From: Heracleum sosnowskyi
Taxonomy: Eukaryota; Streptophyta; Magnoliopsida; Apiales; Apiaceae
Direction: 5' to 3'
Length of the DNA stretch: 64,000 bases
Assembly: GCA_030848705.1 (NCBI GenBank)
Contig: CM061243.1
Coordinates: 119,250,674-119,314,673 of the forward strand
Shown: one piece after another, positions 32,205 to 44,048 of the stretch
Numbering within the stretch: the stretch's first letter is position 1
How the letters are laid out: each line of letters opens with the position of its first letter
The notes under the pieces: model-generated
Told to the model about the DNA's origin: nothing
The model's database searches: none
Seen by the model: only the letters and a program-made list of their open reading frames with translations
Made by a program: the position numbers and the translations under genes

Positions 32205-33353
32205 CTAAAACACACCACCGCGGAGACGCAGAACAAGGTGAAGTGTGGACTCTTTCTGAATGTTGTAGTCGGCCAAAGTCCTCCCATCTTCCAACTGCTT
32301 CCCAGCAAAGATCAACCTCTGCTGATCTGGTGGGATCCCCTCCTTGTCCTGGATCTTTGCCTTCACATTATCAATCGTATCCGAGCTTTCAACCTCCAGG
32401 GTAATGGTCTTACCGGTCAAAGTCTTGACAAATATCTGCATCCCTCCTCTGAGACGGAGCACCAAGTGGAGGGTAGATTCCTTCTGGATATTGTAGTCTG
32501 CGAGTGTACGACCATCCTCAAGCTGCTTGCCAGCAAAAATCAGCCTCTGCTGGTCTGGTGGAATACCTTCTTTGTCCTGAATTTTTGCTTTAACATTATC
32601 AATGGTGTCCGAGCTCTCCACCTCCAGGGTGATAGTCTTTCCTGTCAAAGTCTTCACAAATATCTGCATTCCACCCCTCAGCCTTAACACCAAATGGAGT
32701 GTCGACTCCTTCTGGATGTTGTAATCAGCCAGAGTCCTCCCATCCTCCAACTGCTTACCAGCAAAGATCAACCTTTGCTGGTCAGGAGGGATTCCCTCCT
32801 TGTCTTGAATTTTCGCCTTCACATTGTCAATTGTATCCGAGCTTTCTACTTCCAAGGTAATCGTCTTCCCAGTGAGAGTCTTGACAAAGATTTGCATGCC
32901 ACCACGTAGACGGAGCACCAAGTGAAGGGTTGATTCCTTCTGGATGTTGTAGTCAGCAAGTGTGCGACCATCTTCGAGCTGCTTCCCAGCAAAAATGAGC
33001 CTTTGCTGGTCTGGGGGGATACCCTCCTTGTCCTGGATCTTAGCTTTGACATTATCAATAGTATCAGAGCTTTCAACTTCTAGGGTGATGGTCTTGCCAG
33101 TAAGAGTCTTGACAAAGATCTGCATGCCACCACGTAGACGCAGAACCAAATGAAGGGTGGACTCCTTCTGAATATTGTAATCAGCTAGGGTACGTCCATC
33201 CTCGAGCTGCTTTCCAGCAAAGATGAGCCTCTGCTGATCCGGAGGGATACCCTCCTTGTCTTGAATCTTAGATTTAACATTGTCAATAGTGTCAGAGCTT
33301 TCGACCTCAAGGGTGATGGTCTTTCCAGTAAGAGTTTTCACAAAGATTTGCAT
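32205..33353 (-). CDS. Polyubiquitin, five repeats (unit B)
   Basis: The product is 382 residues, five ubiquitins plus Val-Phe, identical in protein to gene A including Ser28 in the first repeat. It yields free ubiquitin after cleavage at each Gly76. Flank comparison makes this the recombinant gene of the array: the sequence to its left follows unit C, while its right part and promoter follow unit A. At 32610, for example, it shares C with A where gene C has T. Intron, TATA box and heat-shock motif are all kept, so it should be expressed like gene A. Confidence 0.98.
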   Translation of the reverse strand: MQIFVKTLTGKTITLEVESSDTIDNVKSKIQDKEGIPPDQQRLIFAGKQLEDGRTLADYNIQKESTLHLVLRLRGGMQIFVKTLTGKTITLEVESSDTIDNVKAKIQDKEGIPPDQQRLIFAGKQLEDGRTLADYNIQKESTLHLVLRLRGGMQIFVKTLTGKTITLEVESSDTIDNVKAKIQDKEGIPPDQQRLIFAGKQLEDGRTLADYNIQKESTLHLVLRLRGGMQIFVKTLTGKTITLEVESSDTIDNVKAKIQDKEGIPPDQQRLIFAGKQLEDGRTLADYNIQKESTLHLVLRLRGGMQIFVKTLTGKTITLEVESSDTIDNVKAKIQDKEGIPPDQQRLIFAGKQLEDGRTLADYNIQKESTLHLVLRLRGGVF

Positions 33354-34344
33354 CTGTTATCAAGTTAAAAGAAATTTAGATTCGATAAGTTATTGGTAGA
33401 ACAATTATTGGAAACACAAACACATTATATAAAGCCGAGCAAAAGACCTGTACACACATTAAGGTTAACATATTATGTTGTTTAGAACTATTTAAAATCC
33501 TATCTGTTAGGTAAAAGCCAGGTTCATACTACCAAATTCTGATATAAACTACACCAATTCGAACTGCATTGATGAATCATCAGATAAAAAATATCGTTTT
33601 TATCCATTTTCTCAATTTTTTGGTAATTCTTACTTCCAAGCTTAGTATTTATATTACTGCTATAATCCATTTTGGTCCAGGCCTCAATATCTGTTTTTTG
33701 TCTTAGAAAAAAATTGAGAATTGTCCAATTTGACAGCATGTACAAAATAATGTTCCGGTTTTCGTTAACCTCAAATGTCTAGAAAATCTGGCCGTAATTA
33801 ACCTCAAATGTTTGGAATATCTAGCAGTTTGTATAGTCCACGATTACTAATTCTTTCAATTCGATGCAACAGTAGGTACAAATTAATTTTCTCGTTTCTG
33901 TAAACCTCAAATATCTAGAATATCCGGCCGTAATTAACCTCGAATGTTTAAAATTATATCTAGCAGTTATTAACTGGTGTAAAATCCGAGAAGTCGACAA
34001 GATAAATTCAAACATAATTCAACAATTATCACCTAGATAACCTAAATCTTCATCTTCATAATCTCAATCAACAAACATAATTATACAGCATATATACAAA
34101 CAATACACACAATTAAGCCGATAAAATTATACAAACAGGATAAAACAAATTAATCAGATAAACAAATATTAAAAATACATGAACAGATCGCAACCTATAC
34201 AAATCAATCAATTCTTATATACACATACACAGAGCTCCAATACAATCGATTAACAACCAAAATTAAATACACGCATCTAAAGATACACATATCAATTGAA
34301 AACAAGGAAACAAAATTAAAAGAGTTGAGATCAAAGTATCGTAC
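33354..34344 (-). other. 5'-UTR intron of polyubiquitin B (991 bp)
   Basis: Same donor and acceptor as in gene A, and the same length. Confidence 0.85.
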
Positions 34345-34478
34345 CTTGAATTGTGTGTATATTGATAGCAGGCTAGGGTTTTTTTGCAAACGAGAGAAAA
34401 TATGATGAATTGGGGGAGAGAAGTGTTTGTATTTATACAAATTACAAAGGGGTTGATTGATACTAGAAGCTTCTTGGA
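34345..34478 (-). promoter_or_regulatory. Core promoter and leader exon of polyubiquitin B
   Basis: TATAAATA on the minus strand at 34430-34437 and the heat-shock-like motif at 34465-34478, as in gene A. Confidence 0.75.
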
Positions 34479-34636
34479 TCAACGCGTTTTAACGGGAAGA
34501 TGTATGTAATGTATTCTCGCGTCAAGCGGATTTGCCTAGCCCACAAGTCACGGTTTCGGACTTTGCCTTCTAATTTGGACTTTGTCTTTTACAAGATTTT
34601 TCTTTGTTTCTTTAAATAAATAAATAGCATAATAGT

Positions 34637-34663
34637 TCGTGCAAGGCACGAGACTTTTTCTAG
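34637..34663 (+). mobile_element. Helitron-like 3' terminus upstream of polyubiquitin B
   Basis: Same TCGTGC-AAG-GCACGA hairpin and CTAG (34660-34663) as at 9583-9609. One substitution changes the following T to C, so only the A copy keeps the CTAG|T context. Confidence 0.5.
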
Positions 34664-36979
34664 CAATGTACGGAAGTGCGAAGATCTTAGAATTTAAGAA
34701 TTCTGATTGTACACTAACTTTATTTGAAATATAATATATGAACTCCTAATCATTGTATTTTAAATGTATTAGTCAACTAAAATGCAAGCGGAAGCACCCA
34801 TTCCTTAGTAAATGTTCAGACGGTAGATCGTGTCATGTTTGTCTTTTTTCCTCTTTTGTTGACGGTTTGAGGTTTCGATGATGCCAGTGATCACATATAT
34901 TTTGGTTGTAAGTGATTCGTGACTGATGTTTTCATGTAACTCGAATGAAACTTTAGTTCCTTTGATAGCACAAAAAATTGTTCTGAACTCGGCATTGTCA
35001 TAGCATTCTGAGGCTGCAACATGTGTGAACTTGGGATGGTATAAGTTAGACCCGCTATGTATATATGTGTGCATGCATCTATGCGTTGATATCAGATTAA
35101 ATTTTACGGCAATACATAATGTCCTTTTTTGCTTGTCAACAGCGGTATGGGAAAACTCTAAATATCTGCGCTCGTTCCCTAGTTTGACTCAAAGATTTAG
35201 CCGACTCCGATTTAGGAGGGGAGCCTGTTGCATCTTCTACTATCATTATTCTCAATCCGGTAAAGCAGATTCTTAGTCACGTGTTATTTTCCAGCGATTG
35301 TAATAATATCCTTAATTTAATTTATAGATAATTTGATTTATTCAAAATTCGGTATGCACTAAATATATGATATTTCTTAACATGTAAATATATTACATAC
35401 ATCATGTTTAGACTGATACACTGAACGTGTATGAATTTATTACAGGTCTTGCTGCAACTTTGAATCTTAAATTTCTAGCAAAAAAAAACTGAAGTTAAGA
35501 GAACATACAATTTAAACAATACACGTATTTTTCTTTTTCATTCTCAGTAATTCTATCTATGGAAATTAAATTTTGGAGTTATTAGTTTAACAATTTACTC
35601 TAATTATTTTGTTGTTCTTGTATTAAAAAATTAATAAACACAGGTTAAATAAAGTTCTCTATACCCTTTCTTTTCAAAAGTATACTCGACACTCAGTTGG
35701 ACATGTGACATATTTTTTTGCATCAGACATGTTCTTTAAATTTTTGGCATTGTAGAAAATTTAATATTTATCCACGCAATGATAAGAAGCGGTAAAGGTA
35801 TGGTCCAATCAATGTACAAAAATATAATTTAAATAACTTAAATTTTTATCTTTTTGGACCTATAATTTTAAATAACTCTGAGTGTATAATGTGATTGATC
35901 GATCATAATATTTTTCGTACTTGTATGATATGAAATATCATATTTTCTAAAATGTGTTCACTTGACTATATATTTTAATCTATTTAATATATTATACAAT
36001 TTATTCTCAATTTTTTTTCCATTTATTCCAAATCAAGTATGTCTCTTTGTATTATCCGGCCTTCTCAACATGATTATATAACTTGTTTAGTTATTTTCGT
36101 GTACTGTCAAATATTTAAGTAAAAACACGAATTTAAGAAAGGGCAATTAAGTAAAATCACAGCGTAACATACCGACCGACCAAACTTTTAATGTTTCGTC
36201 TATTATATAATAGTATTGATATGCTTTGTAAGTCAAATAGATTCTGGTTCATAACTTATACGTATACATAATTTTCTTAAAACATTATTCTTTATTTTTT
36301 CAAAAAGAGAATGGACTATATATAATAAGTATATTCGATTTGAATTTAAACAGTAGCATTCAACATGTTTTTGACAATATAACACTAAGAGCAAATTCAA
36401 CTATTGTGCTAAAATAGGTGTAGTTATTGATATATTTTAGCAATAAAAGATGAATTTTGATGCTAAAATCACATAATGTTTCTAAAACTTAGTTCTAAAT
36501 TTACTTAATTTTCTCGACTAATACATTCAAGTGCAATTTTTCTATCTAGTTATCTTCCTTTTTTTTACAAAGAAATTTATTGAGGCAAATATACCACAAT
36601 GCTATAGTTTATTCTATATATAGTACAAATTATAACATTGTGTTATTTTAGCACAAAGTTTAGCTCATCATCATATCAACAAATTTAATATTTGTGTTAT
36701 ATTATAGATATAGCGAACCATTTAACTCATCATTAGACATGCTCTAACATCTATCATCCAATTTTATTTTATGAAATTCATTCTAAGACTACTCTATATT
36801 GCCTGCTTAAAATTTAATATCCAACATTTTAAAGTATTTGATAACCAACTTATCAAAATAAATTTACAGATTTTTCTTGAATATTTTGTTATTATTCTGA
36901 AAATTCACAAACTATATGAAAGATTTGGGAATATTATATATCTACTTCTATATATTAAATGGGGTCTAGGGGCAAATTG
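34664..36979. other. Intergenic, AT-rich, unidentified (unit B)
   Basis: Paralogue of 9610-11924 with scattered substitutions. No gene recognised. Confidence 0.4.
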
Positions 36980-37017
36980 AGCCAATAAAATGGCTGTGAA
37001 ATTTCAGTTTTGTCCTT

Positions 37018-38666
37018 TGAAAGGCATATGCAATAGCCTATTTGTAATTCGAGGATTTTACTCAACTTAAACAAGAATGTAATAAGTAAATATTAGATTA
37101 GATGTCACAGGAATCTAAGAAAGTTTTATCAGTCAAGAGAATAAAGTTTAAAGTCATTTACTGACTTGGAGTAATTCTACACTGGAAGAAGTTCATTTAT
37201 TTGATCAAGCCTCAGTGAAGTATTCAAGAAAGTGGATCAATTTAAAGTGACAGAGATTTCAGAAGTGTGACAGGAAGCATACAGATTACAGAGTTTGTCA
37301 AAAGGATAAGAAGATGGACCACAACTTAAAGTTAAAAGATGAAGAACCGTCATTGAAGTTTGTCGCTCATGAACCAGACAGTACATCGAGTGTCAACATC
37401 AGTCAGTGGAAGTTTGTCATCAATTTCAGTGGTTCTCTGATTTAGTATTAAATCTCTTTTAATTTATTCTATATGTTAATTAATTTAATCTATAAATTAA
37501 TTCCATCAGAATTAATTTATTCTTGAAATTAATTAAACTAGAAGTTAATTAATTTAAACTATAAATTAATTCCGGAATTAATTTATTCCTTAAATTAATT
37601 AAACTAGAAATTAATTAATTTAATCTATAAATTAATTCACTCAGAATTAATTTATTTGTTAAATAAATTAATTCAATAAATTAAATTAGAATTAATTCTA
37701 AACTAGTAGTACTATCAAAGTACACTTGTAGTACTATCCTTAGTTAATACTACCAATTTATTTAGTAGTACTATGAACTCATTTTATGAAAGGGCGTACA
37801 TTTTTTACTTAACAAAAGTTGGTTGACTTTTGTTATAAAAAGAAAGTGGCGTACATCTTTTAAAAGTGAGACAAAAAAAATAGACTTTAATTAATTCTCT
37901 TTTAATTAATTTACTTTTATTGGTTAATTTATTTATTAAATTAATTCTATAAGAATTAATTTATTATGTAAATTAATTAGTAAGGTAATTAATTTAGAGT
38001 TAATTAAAAGCTATTAATACTAGTAGTACTATCCTTGGTTAGTACTACCAATACATTAGATAGTACTACCGAGAGTAGTACTTGTAGTATTTAATAGGAA
38101 ATGGCGTACATGTTTAAAAGAAAAGGTAGTTGACTTTTGTTTTGAAGTGAAAAACAAAAGGCGTACAAAAGTGGATCAAAAATCAAGCAGAAGCAAGAGA
38201 AGAAAAAAAGACATAACATTACATTCCATTTTTCTCTCTGTCTTCTTCAACCAACCAACTGTCGGAGCTCAAATCTTTTACAGTAAATCATTTCTAGCAT
38301 TATTGTTAAATCCAAACCACTAGAAGTTATTTACTTGTACTTGCTTGATTATCTAGCGGATCATTATCCCTAGAATTTGATCTCGAACTAGTTTTTACTA
38401 TTCGATCTTTTTATTACAAAAATAGATAAATTCATGTCGAATTTATTCTAGATTTGTTTTAAATAGTTTGAGATTCAAACCTTGTAATCTGTATTGTATT
38501 TGTAATACCCTTCAAGTTTAATATAAATTATATTTAACTTGAATTTTGTTTCATTTCATTCCGCACTTATTTGTTCTTGAATTGTTAAATCACGAACCGA
38601 ACAAATTCGATAAAACGGTACAGTTTGTATTCAACCCCCCTTCTACAAACATATCAGGACCTAACA
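37018..38666 (+). repeat. 5' LTR of Copia copy 2
   Basis: 1649 bp. At a few sites it agrees with the 3' LTRs rather than with the A 5' LTR, for example GTAGTACTATCC and CCAACTGTCGG. This points to private changes in A or to gene conversion. Confidence 0.93.
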
Positions 38667-38768
38667 ATTGGCATCAGAGCCTTTTGATTGATATACAAAT
38701 CAAAGATCCAATTGTTTTGAGATTTTTCTTAAACTCTGAATTTTTATTATTCCTAAAAATCTCAAAAG

Positions 38769-40664
38769 ATGTCTACTACACAGAAAGTGGGTACAGTAAA
38801 AATCCCAATTTTCAGCAAGGAGCACTATCCTATGTGGAAGAAGAAGATGCTCATGTCTCTTCAAGTGGTTAATGTTGAATATCTTGATGTGCTGAAGAAT
38901 GGACCAAGAATTCCTATGTTTGTTGAGGAAGAGCTAATAGAGAATGATGTTGTTACTAGGGCTGCTAGGATATACCCTAAGGATCCCAAGGACTACACTC
39001 CTGAAGAAAAAGAAGATGTTGCCTTGGATGCCTGTCTACAGTTGATACTGGTTGATTGTCTTGATCCAATCATGCATAATCATATTTTAAATTGTGTTTC
39101 TGCCAAACACATTTGGGATACGATTGAAATAATCAATGAAGGGACAGAGGAAGTCAGAGAGAATAAGATGGAAATTCTCATCTCTTCATATGAGCACTTC
39201 AGATCAAATCCAAGGGAAGGAAGAGTGGTTAGTATGTCTACTTCACTGGTAGCTGGAGTCCCACAGAAAAAGGAAGCGAAGGTTGTTCTACCTTCCAGTC
39301 CTAACAAGGATGTAATTGTAGCTGAGTATGGTGTTACATCTACAAGTCAATCTGGTGGTGATTTTTATTCTATGGAGGAGCTTGAACAGTTGGAAGATGA
39401 GTCTATGGCCTGGGTAGTGAAGAAGTTTGGAAACTTCAGGTTCAGGAGAAATCCTAGCTTCAAGTTCAAGACATATGCTGACGAATACCAGACAGGTGGT
39501 TCTTCATCCTCAAATAGCACAAGGGGTGGCTATATAACAGGGATGGTTGAAAAGAACAAGTCTAAAGAAAAGAGCCGGGATGATACAGACAGTGAAGATG
39601 AAGAAGTTGGAAATCTTGCACTTATGGCAATAGGAGACAAACTCTTTGATTCCATTTTATCTTCACCCAACATGTCTGAGGTAAAGTTCACTGACACTGA
39701 AATGATTTGTAATCTTGGTGATACTTTAAGTTGTGCACGCACTGAAAATGATAGAATAATTCTTTTAAACACAAATCTTGAAAAGGAAATAAAAGAATTA
39801 AAACTAGTGCATGTTAATCAGGATGAACTTATTGAGAAAATAGCTTTTCTTGAGAATAGGGTTAAATGTTATATTCAACTGGAAACCATTCTTAAGAAAG
39901 AGATTAGTGAGCTGAAGACTAAATCTAATGCCTATTTCAGCTCTTGTAAGACGGCTAAAGAGATTCTCAATAAACAAGCTGTTGGTAATCATGTCAGTAT
40001 AGGTTATGATTATAATGAGACCATTGGATTGCTTGGAATTAATTCCCCTTGTAGAGTCAGAACTGAAGGAAGGGGTGTTCCATATGTGCTTAAGGGTATT
40101 GAAACACCCTTCTGTAAGGAGTCCGAAGCAGAACCTCTGAATGAAGACTCTATCATCATTGCAGAGGAGATTCGTGAAGAAGATCTTGCTTTGGAAGTTG
40201 AACAGTCCAAAAAGTGTATATCTGATACTCCAGTCAAAGTTGTTACAACTAAAAAGACTAAATCAGATATCCATAAGTTGGATCAAAACAACTGTAGAAA
40301 TAACATGACTGTTGTTAATTCTTTTCATAAAGCATGTGGTGTGATAAACTGCATGTCTTGTGCTTTTAATGTTATGTATGCTTACTTTAATAAAAAGCAT
40401 GTATCTAAAGATAAGACTGCTCCACGCCAACATGTTAATAATAAGAAGCATGTTAAAGCTAAGACTACTAGTCCTCCTAAGACTAGAGTGGATTCATTTA
40501 TCCCTAAGCCTACTCAGAAATGTGTTAAGGCTGGCTATAAATGGAAACGCTCTTATGTGAAAGAGGTTGAAGTAGTTTTAGTTAAAAATGTTGTTTTGCC
40601 TGAAAAAGGCCAGTTCTTTAAGTATGCCGGACCCAATCAATTTTGGGCTCCGAAGAAGGTCTAA
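38769..40664 (+). CDS. gag: Gag protein of Copia element, 631 aa (copy 2)
   Basis: Full-length frame equal in length to copy 1. It differs at a handful of residues, including Ile/Thr in the YADEYQ region, Lys/Glu after SSPNMS, Phe/Leu in the coiled-coil part, and a Val/Ala and an Ala/Thr further on. It has the same UBN2-type domain and again no CCHC zinc knuckle. Both copies staying open is expected from recent duplication and does not by itself show selection. Confidence 0.9.
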   Translation: MSTTQKVGTVKIPIFSKEHYPMWKKKMLMSLQVVNVEYLDVLKNGPRIPMFVEEELIENDVVTRAARIYPKDPKDYTPEEKEDVALDACLQLILVDCLDPIMHNHILNCVSAKHIWDTIEIINEGTEEVRENKMEILISSYEHFRSNPREGRVVSMSTSLVAGVPQKKEAKVVLPSSPNKDVIVAEYGVTSTSQSGGDFYSMEELEQLEDESMAWVVKKFGNFRFRRNPSFKFKTYADEYQTGGSSSSNSTRGGYITGMVEKNKSKEKSRDDTDSEDEEVGNLALMAIGDKLFDSILSSPNMSEVKFTDTEMICNLGDTLSCARTENDRIILLNTNLEKEIKELKLVHVNQDELIEKIAFLENRVKCYIQLETILKKEISELKTKSNAYFSSCKTAKEILNKQAVGNHVSIGYDYNETIGLLGINSPCRVRTEGRGVPYVLKGIETPFCKESEAEPLNEDSIIIAEEIREEDLALEVEQSKKCISDTPVKVVTTKKTKSDIHKLDQNNCRNNMTVVNSFHKACGVINCMSCAFNVMYAYFNKKHVSKDKTAPRQHVNNKKHVKAKTTSPPKTRVDSFIPKPTQKCVKAGYKWKRSYVKEVEVVLVKNVVLPEKGQFFKYAGPNQFWAPKKV

Positions 40665-40681
40665 TCAATTTGATATTGTAG

Positions 40682-41685
40682 GGAGTTAAACAGGTAAACC
40701 GTGTTATATGGATTCTTGACAGTGGCTGTTCAAGGCATATGACCGGAGATAGAGCCCTGCTATCAGATTTGGTTGAGAAAGCTGGCCCAGTGCTTACCTT
40801 TGGAGATAACAGCAAGGGTATAACTGAGGATATGGCCTATTTGAAATCAAGAAATGTTATGAGTCAATAAGAACATCAATGTTACATTTGTTGACACCAA
40901 ACTCCCTAATATCCAAACAGAAAATCCATCTGAGAAACTAAAGTTTGATGAAATGTCAGATTCAGAATCAGATGATAAGAATCCACCTGAGGTTGTTGCT
41001 GGTGATAACAATGATAATGATGATAATGGTGAGAGTGATGGTGGTGGAAACATTGGTAACAATGGAGATACCACTAACATTGGAGAAGAATCACCAAGAC
41101 AATCTGCCAACAACTCAGGGGGAGGAAATGAAGGGTCAACTAGTCATTCACAACACCATAATGTAGAACAAGGCGAATCATCAATATCAAATCTTCCAAG
41201 ATAAACAGTTTCGAAAAGAGCTCATCCTTTTGAGCTGATTATTGGTGATCCAGGTGTTGTAGTCAGAACTAGAAGTGCTACTCAAAATGAATATCATTAT
41301 TCAGGGTTTCTTTCTGATATGAAACCAAAGAAGATTGAGGAAGCACTAGGTGATCCTGATTGGGTGATTGCTATGCAAGATGAACTCAATCAAATTGAAC
41401 AACAACAAGTTTGGAAGTTGGTACCTAGACCGAAGAACAAGGAAGTAGTTGGTACTCGGTGGGTATTCAGAAATAAACTAGATGAAGATGGCATAATCAC
41501 AAGAAACCAAGCACATTGACATCAGGTATCATTTTATCCGAGAGCATGTCATGAATGGAACTGTGGAGTTACACTTTGTACCCACAGAAGAACAGACTGC
41601 AGATATATTCACTAAATCTGTTGACAAATCCACATTTATAAAGTTAGTTGGTAAATTGGGTATGTTAAACAGTCTTAGTGATTAA
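40682..41685 (+). pseudogene. pol: Gutted pol (copy 2)
   Basis: The same remains as copy 1: protease core with DSGC, integrase tail with an internal stop, RT start, and frame-shifted RNase H end with ADIFTK. All the deletions and frame breaks are shared with copy 1, so they predate the 25-kb duplication. Confidence 0.9.
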
Positions 41686-44039
41686 CAATATCTCTGTCAT
41701 GTTTGTTCTTTCAAAAATTCATTTTCTCTTGTCATTTAAATGATATTTATTGCCAATTCTCATTTAATATTACATGCTTGTTAATTTAAATATTCTGAAT
41801 AATTTATTTTCTTTAAAAATATTTTTCTCATTTTTTTAAAATGGAGAAATTTATTTTTATTGAAAATTTATTTATTTAGAATCATTTAAGTTAGTTTCAG
41901 ATTGTAAATATTGTTGTTTAAATATTTCTGCAAGTTTATATTAATTTACTGCATTTCTATAATTTTCTGCATATTTTTCTAGGATTTATGGAATTTTCTA
42001 TAAATTTTTCTAGGCTTGTAATTATTTTTCATGCATTTTTATTCATTTTCTGCAAAGTTTCAGTAATTTTCAGCATTTACTTTTTATTTAGAACAGTTTT
42101 TCTTTTTATTTTTCTGTTTTCCGTTAGTATTACTAGTTTTGAACTAGTAGTACTATCGGTAGTACTATCCCTTGATAGTATTACTAGTTCTTTTTCCTAA
42201 GTACTACCAGTTCTTTTTCTTTTTTATTTTCTTTTGTTAATTCCTAGTACTGCTAGTGTGTTTATAATTAGTACTATTAGCCTTTTTCTGTTTTATTACT
42301 GATAGTACTACCGTTCTCTTTTCATAGTACTATTAGTTTTATTTTTTCTCCATAGTATTTCCATAGTTTCATGTAAATAGTTTTCTGTATATATATTATT
42401 TTATTTTATTTTATTATTATTATTTATTATCTTTTATTTTCTATTTGTCTTAGTTGTTTTTGTAAATATATTGTATATGTTATTTCTGATCTAGCTCTTG
42501 CTTAGCTGGAAATTCAGTGCCAAATCCAATTCAGGTATTACTTTCTATCTCTCAATCCACTTCTTTTACTGTTGTTGAACCCAAGTGGTTGTTAGGGCTG
42601 ACCAAGGGATTGTAGATCCACAATCTTTATCCCAGGTCTTAGAGCCAAACAATGAGTCTACAACTTCATTACTTGACCTCTCAGCCTAAACAGAAATCAA
42701 TGTTAAATAAAGAAGTATTTTGATTGAAACAGTGAGTGATCCCACAGCTCTGCCTCCTCTAAAGAAATTCAACATATACTGAGGCATCTGTCAGCCCATC
42801 TGTATCCTCTCAATAGGATATGGACTTTGAAATGGCCAATGAACTGTATCTAGAGACATTCTCTCAACAGGATGAATCTATTGAAATTCGCCATAGGGCC
42901 ATGGCACTTTGTACTGAGTCAAGCACACTCTCATTACTCACAATGAGAGAAGACAATTTCATTAGATGAAACTCAGGACACAGTGAAAGCAGAGCACCTG
43001 CAACTGGTTACAGTGCCTACCATTGTTACGGTAGAAGTGCCTTCATAGGCATCTGAGGGAAAATTTGATTCTTTGCCAAATCAAATAGAATCATTTTCTC
43101 CCCTTCCAGAGTGAACATCTCTGGCTCCCAAAGGGATTTTCCACTCGCAGATTTATCTGGAGAAAGTGGAAGGCAACTTGGTCAGTCTATCACTGAAGCA
43201 ATTCAGATTTCAAATCCAATTGATTTGATAGACATGATTGAGGATTGGGATTTGCGAACTCCCATTGCACCACCACTGACCTCTCTTGAAGAGGCTAGGG
43301 TGAGTTTCAATGCAGGTACTGATCAAAAAGGAGCAAACAGACAGCTAATGTTGAGTGATAAGAGTCAAACACTGAGTGAAACACATGCACGCGAGATGAG
43401 TGATACACTTACAAGAGAAATTCAAGTGAGTGCACACACAGACACATACACTGCAATGTAGTTAGCTCACATAGCTGATCTACAGGAACATCTATTCAAA
43501 ACCCATGCTGATAAAGAACTTTTGCAAGCACAAGTGGTTGAACGGTCTTCTTCTTCCACCTCTGTCAACAGTCAGCTGGGACTACTCAAGGAAATCTTGA
43601 AGACAAATTTACTTCCCAAGATCAACTCCATCAACTATCTCAACTCCTACTGGCTTCAGAGACTCATAAAGTTAAATCTGTAGAGAATTCCTCAACTAAG
43701 GGGGAGAAGTTTATAGAGAAGTTTGGAGAAGCTAGGAAGAGGGAGCTGAAAAAGATATAAAAGGTAAATGAGGAGTTTCAGGGGAGTAAAGGTAATTAGC
43801 TCTCTTTTGTAAATGTTATATGTATAGAGCTTAGGTAAATCAAGACAGGTTAGATGTTATCATATGTTCAGTCTAGAGGAACATCTGTCTTGTATTTATC
43901 TTTACTGGTGAAATCTGGAAATGTCATATTTGATCCAGAACTTTCTAGTATTTACTTAGGCTTAAGAGTCCTATCTTTTTCTTGGTTTTAGTTGAGTGAT
44001 CCTCTAGGTATTTGGTTGTTATTCTCTAACAAACAAATA
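41686..44039 (+). other. Post-pol region with decayed envelope-like frame (copy 2)
   Basis: Same as 16632-18985. The open piece is 43111-43461 with one Ser/Ile change, and the TAGTACTA cluster is near 42134-42364. Confidence 0.6.
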
Positions 44040-44048
44040 GGGGGAGAT

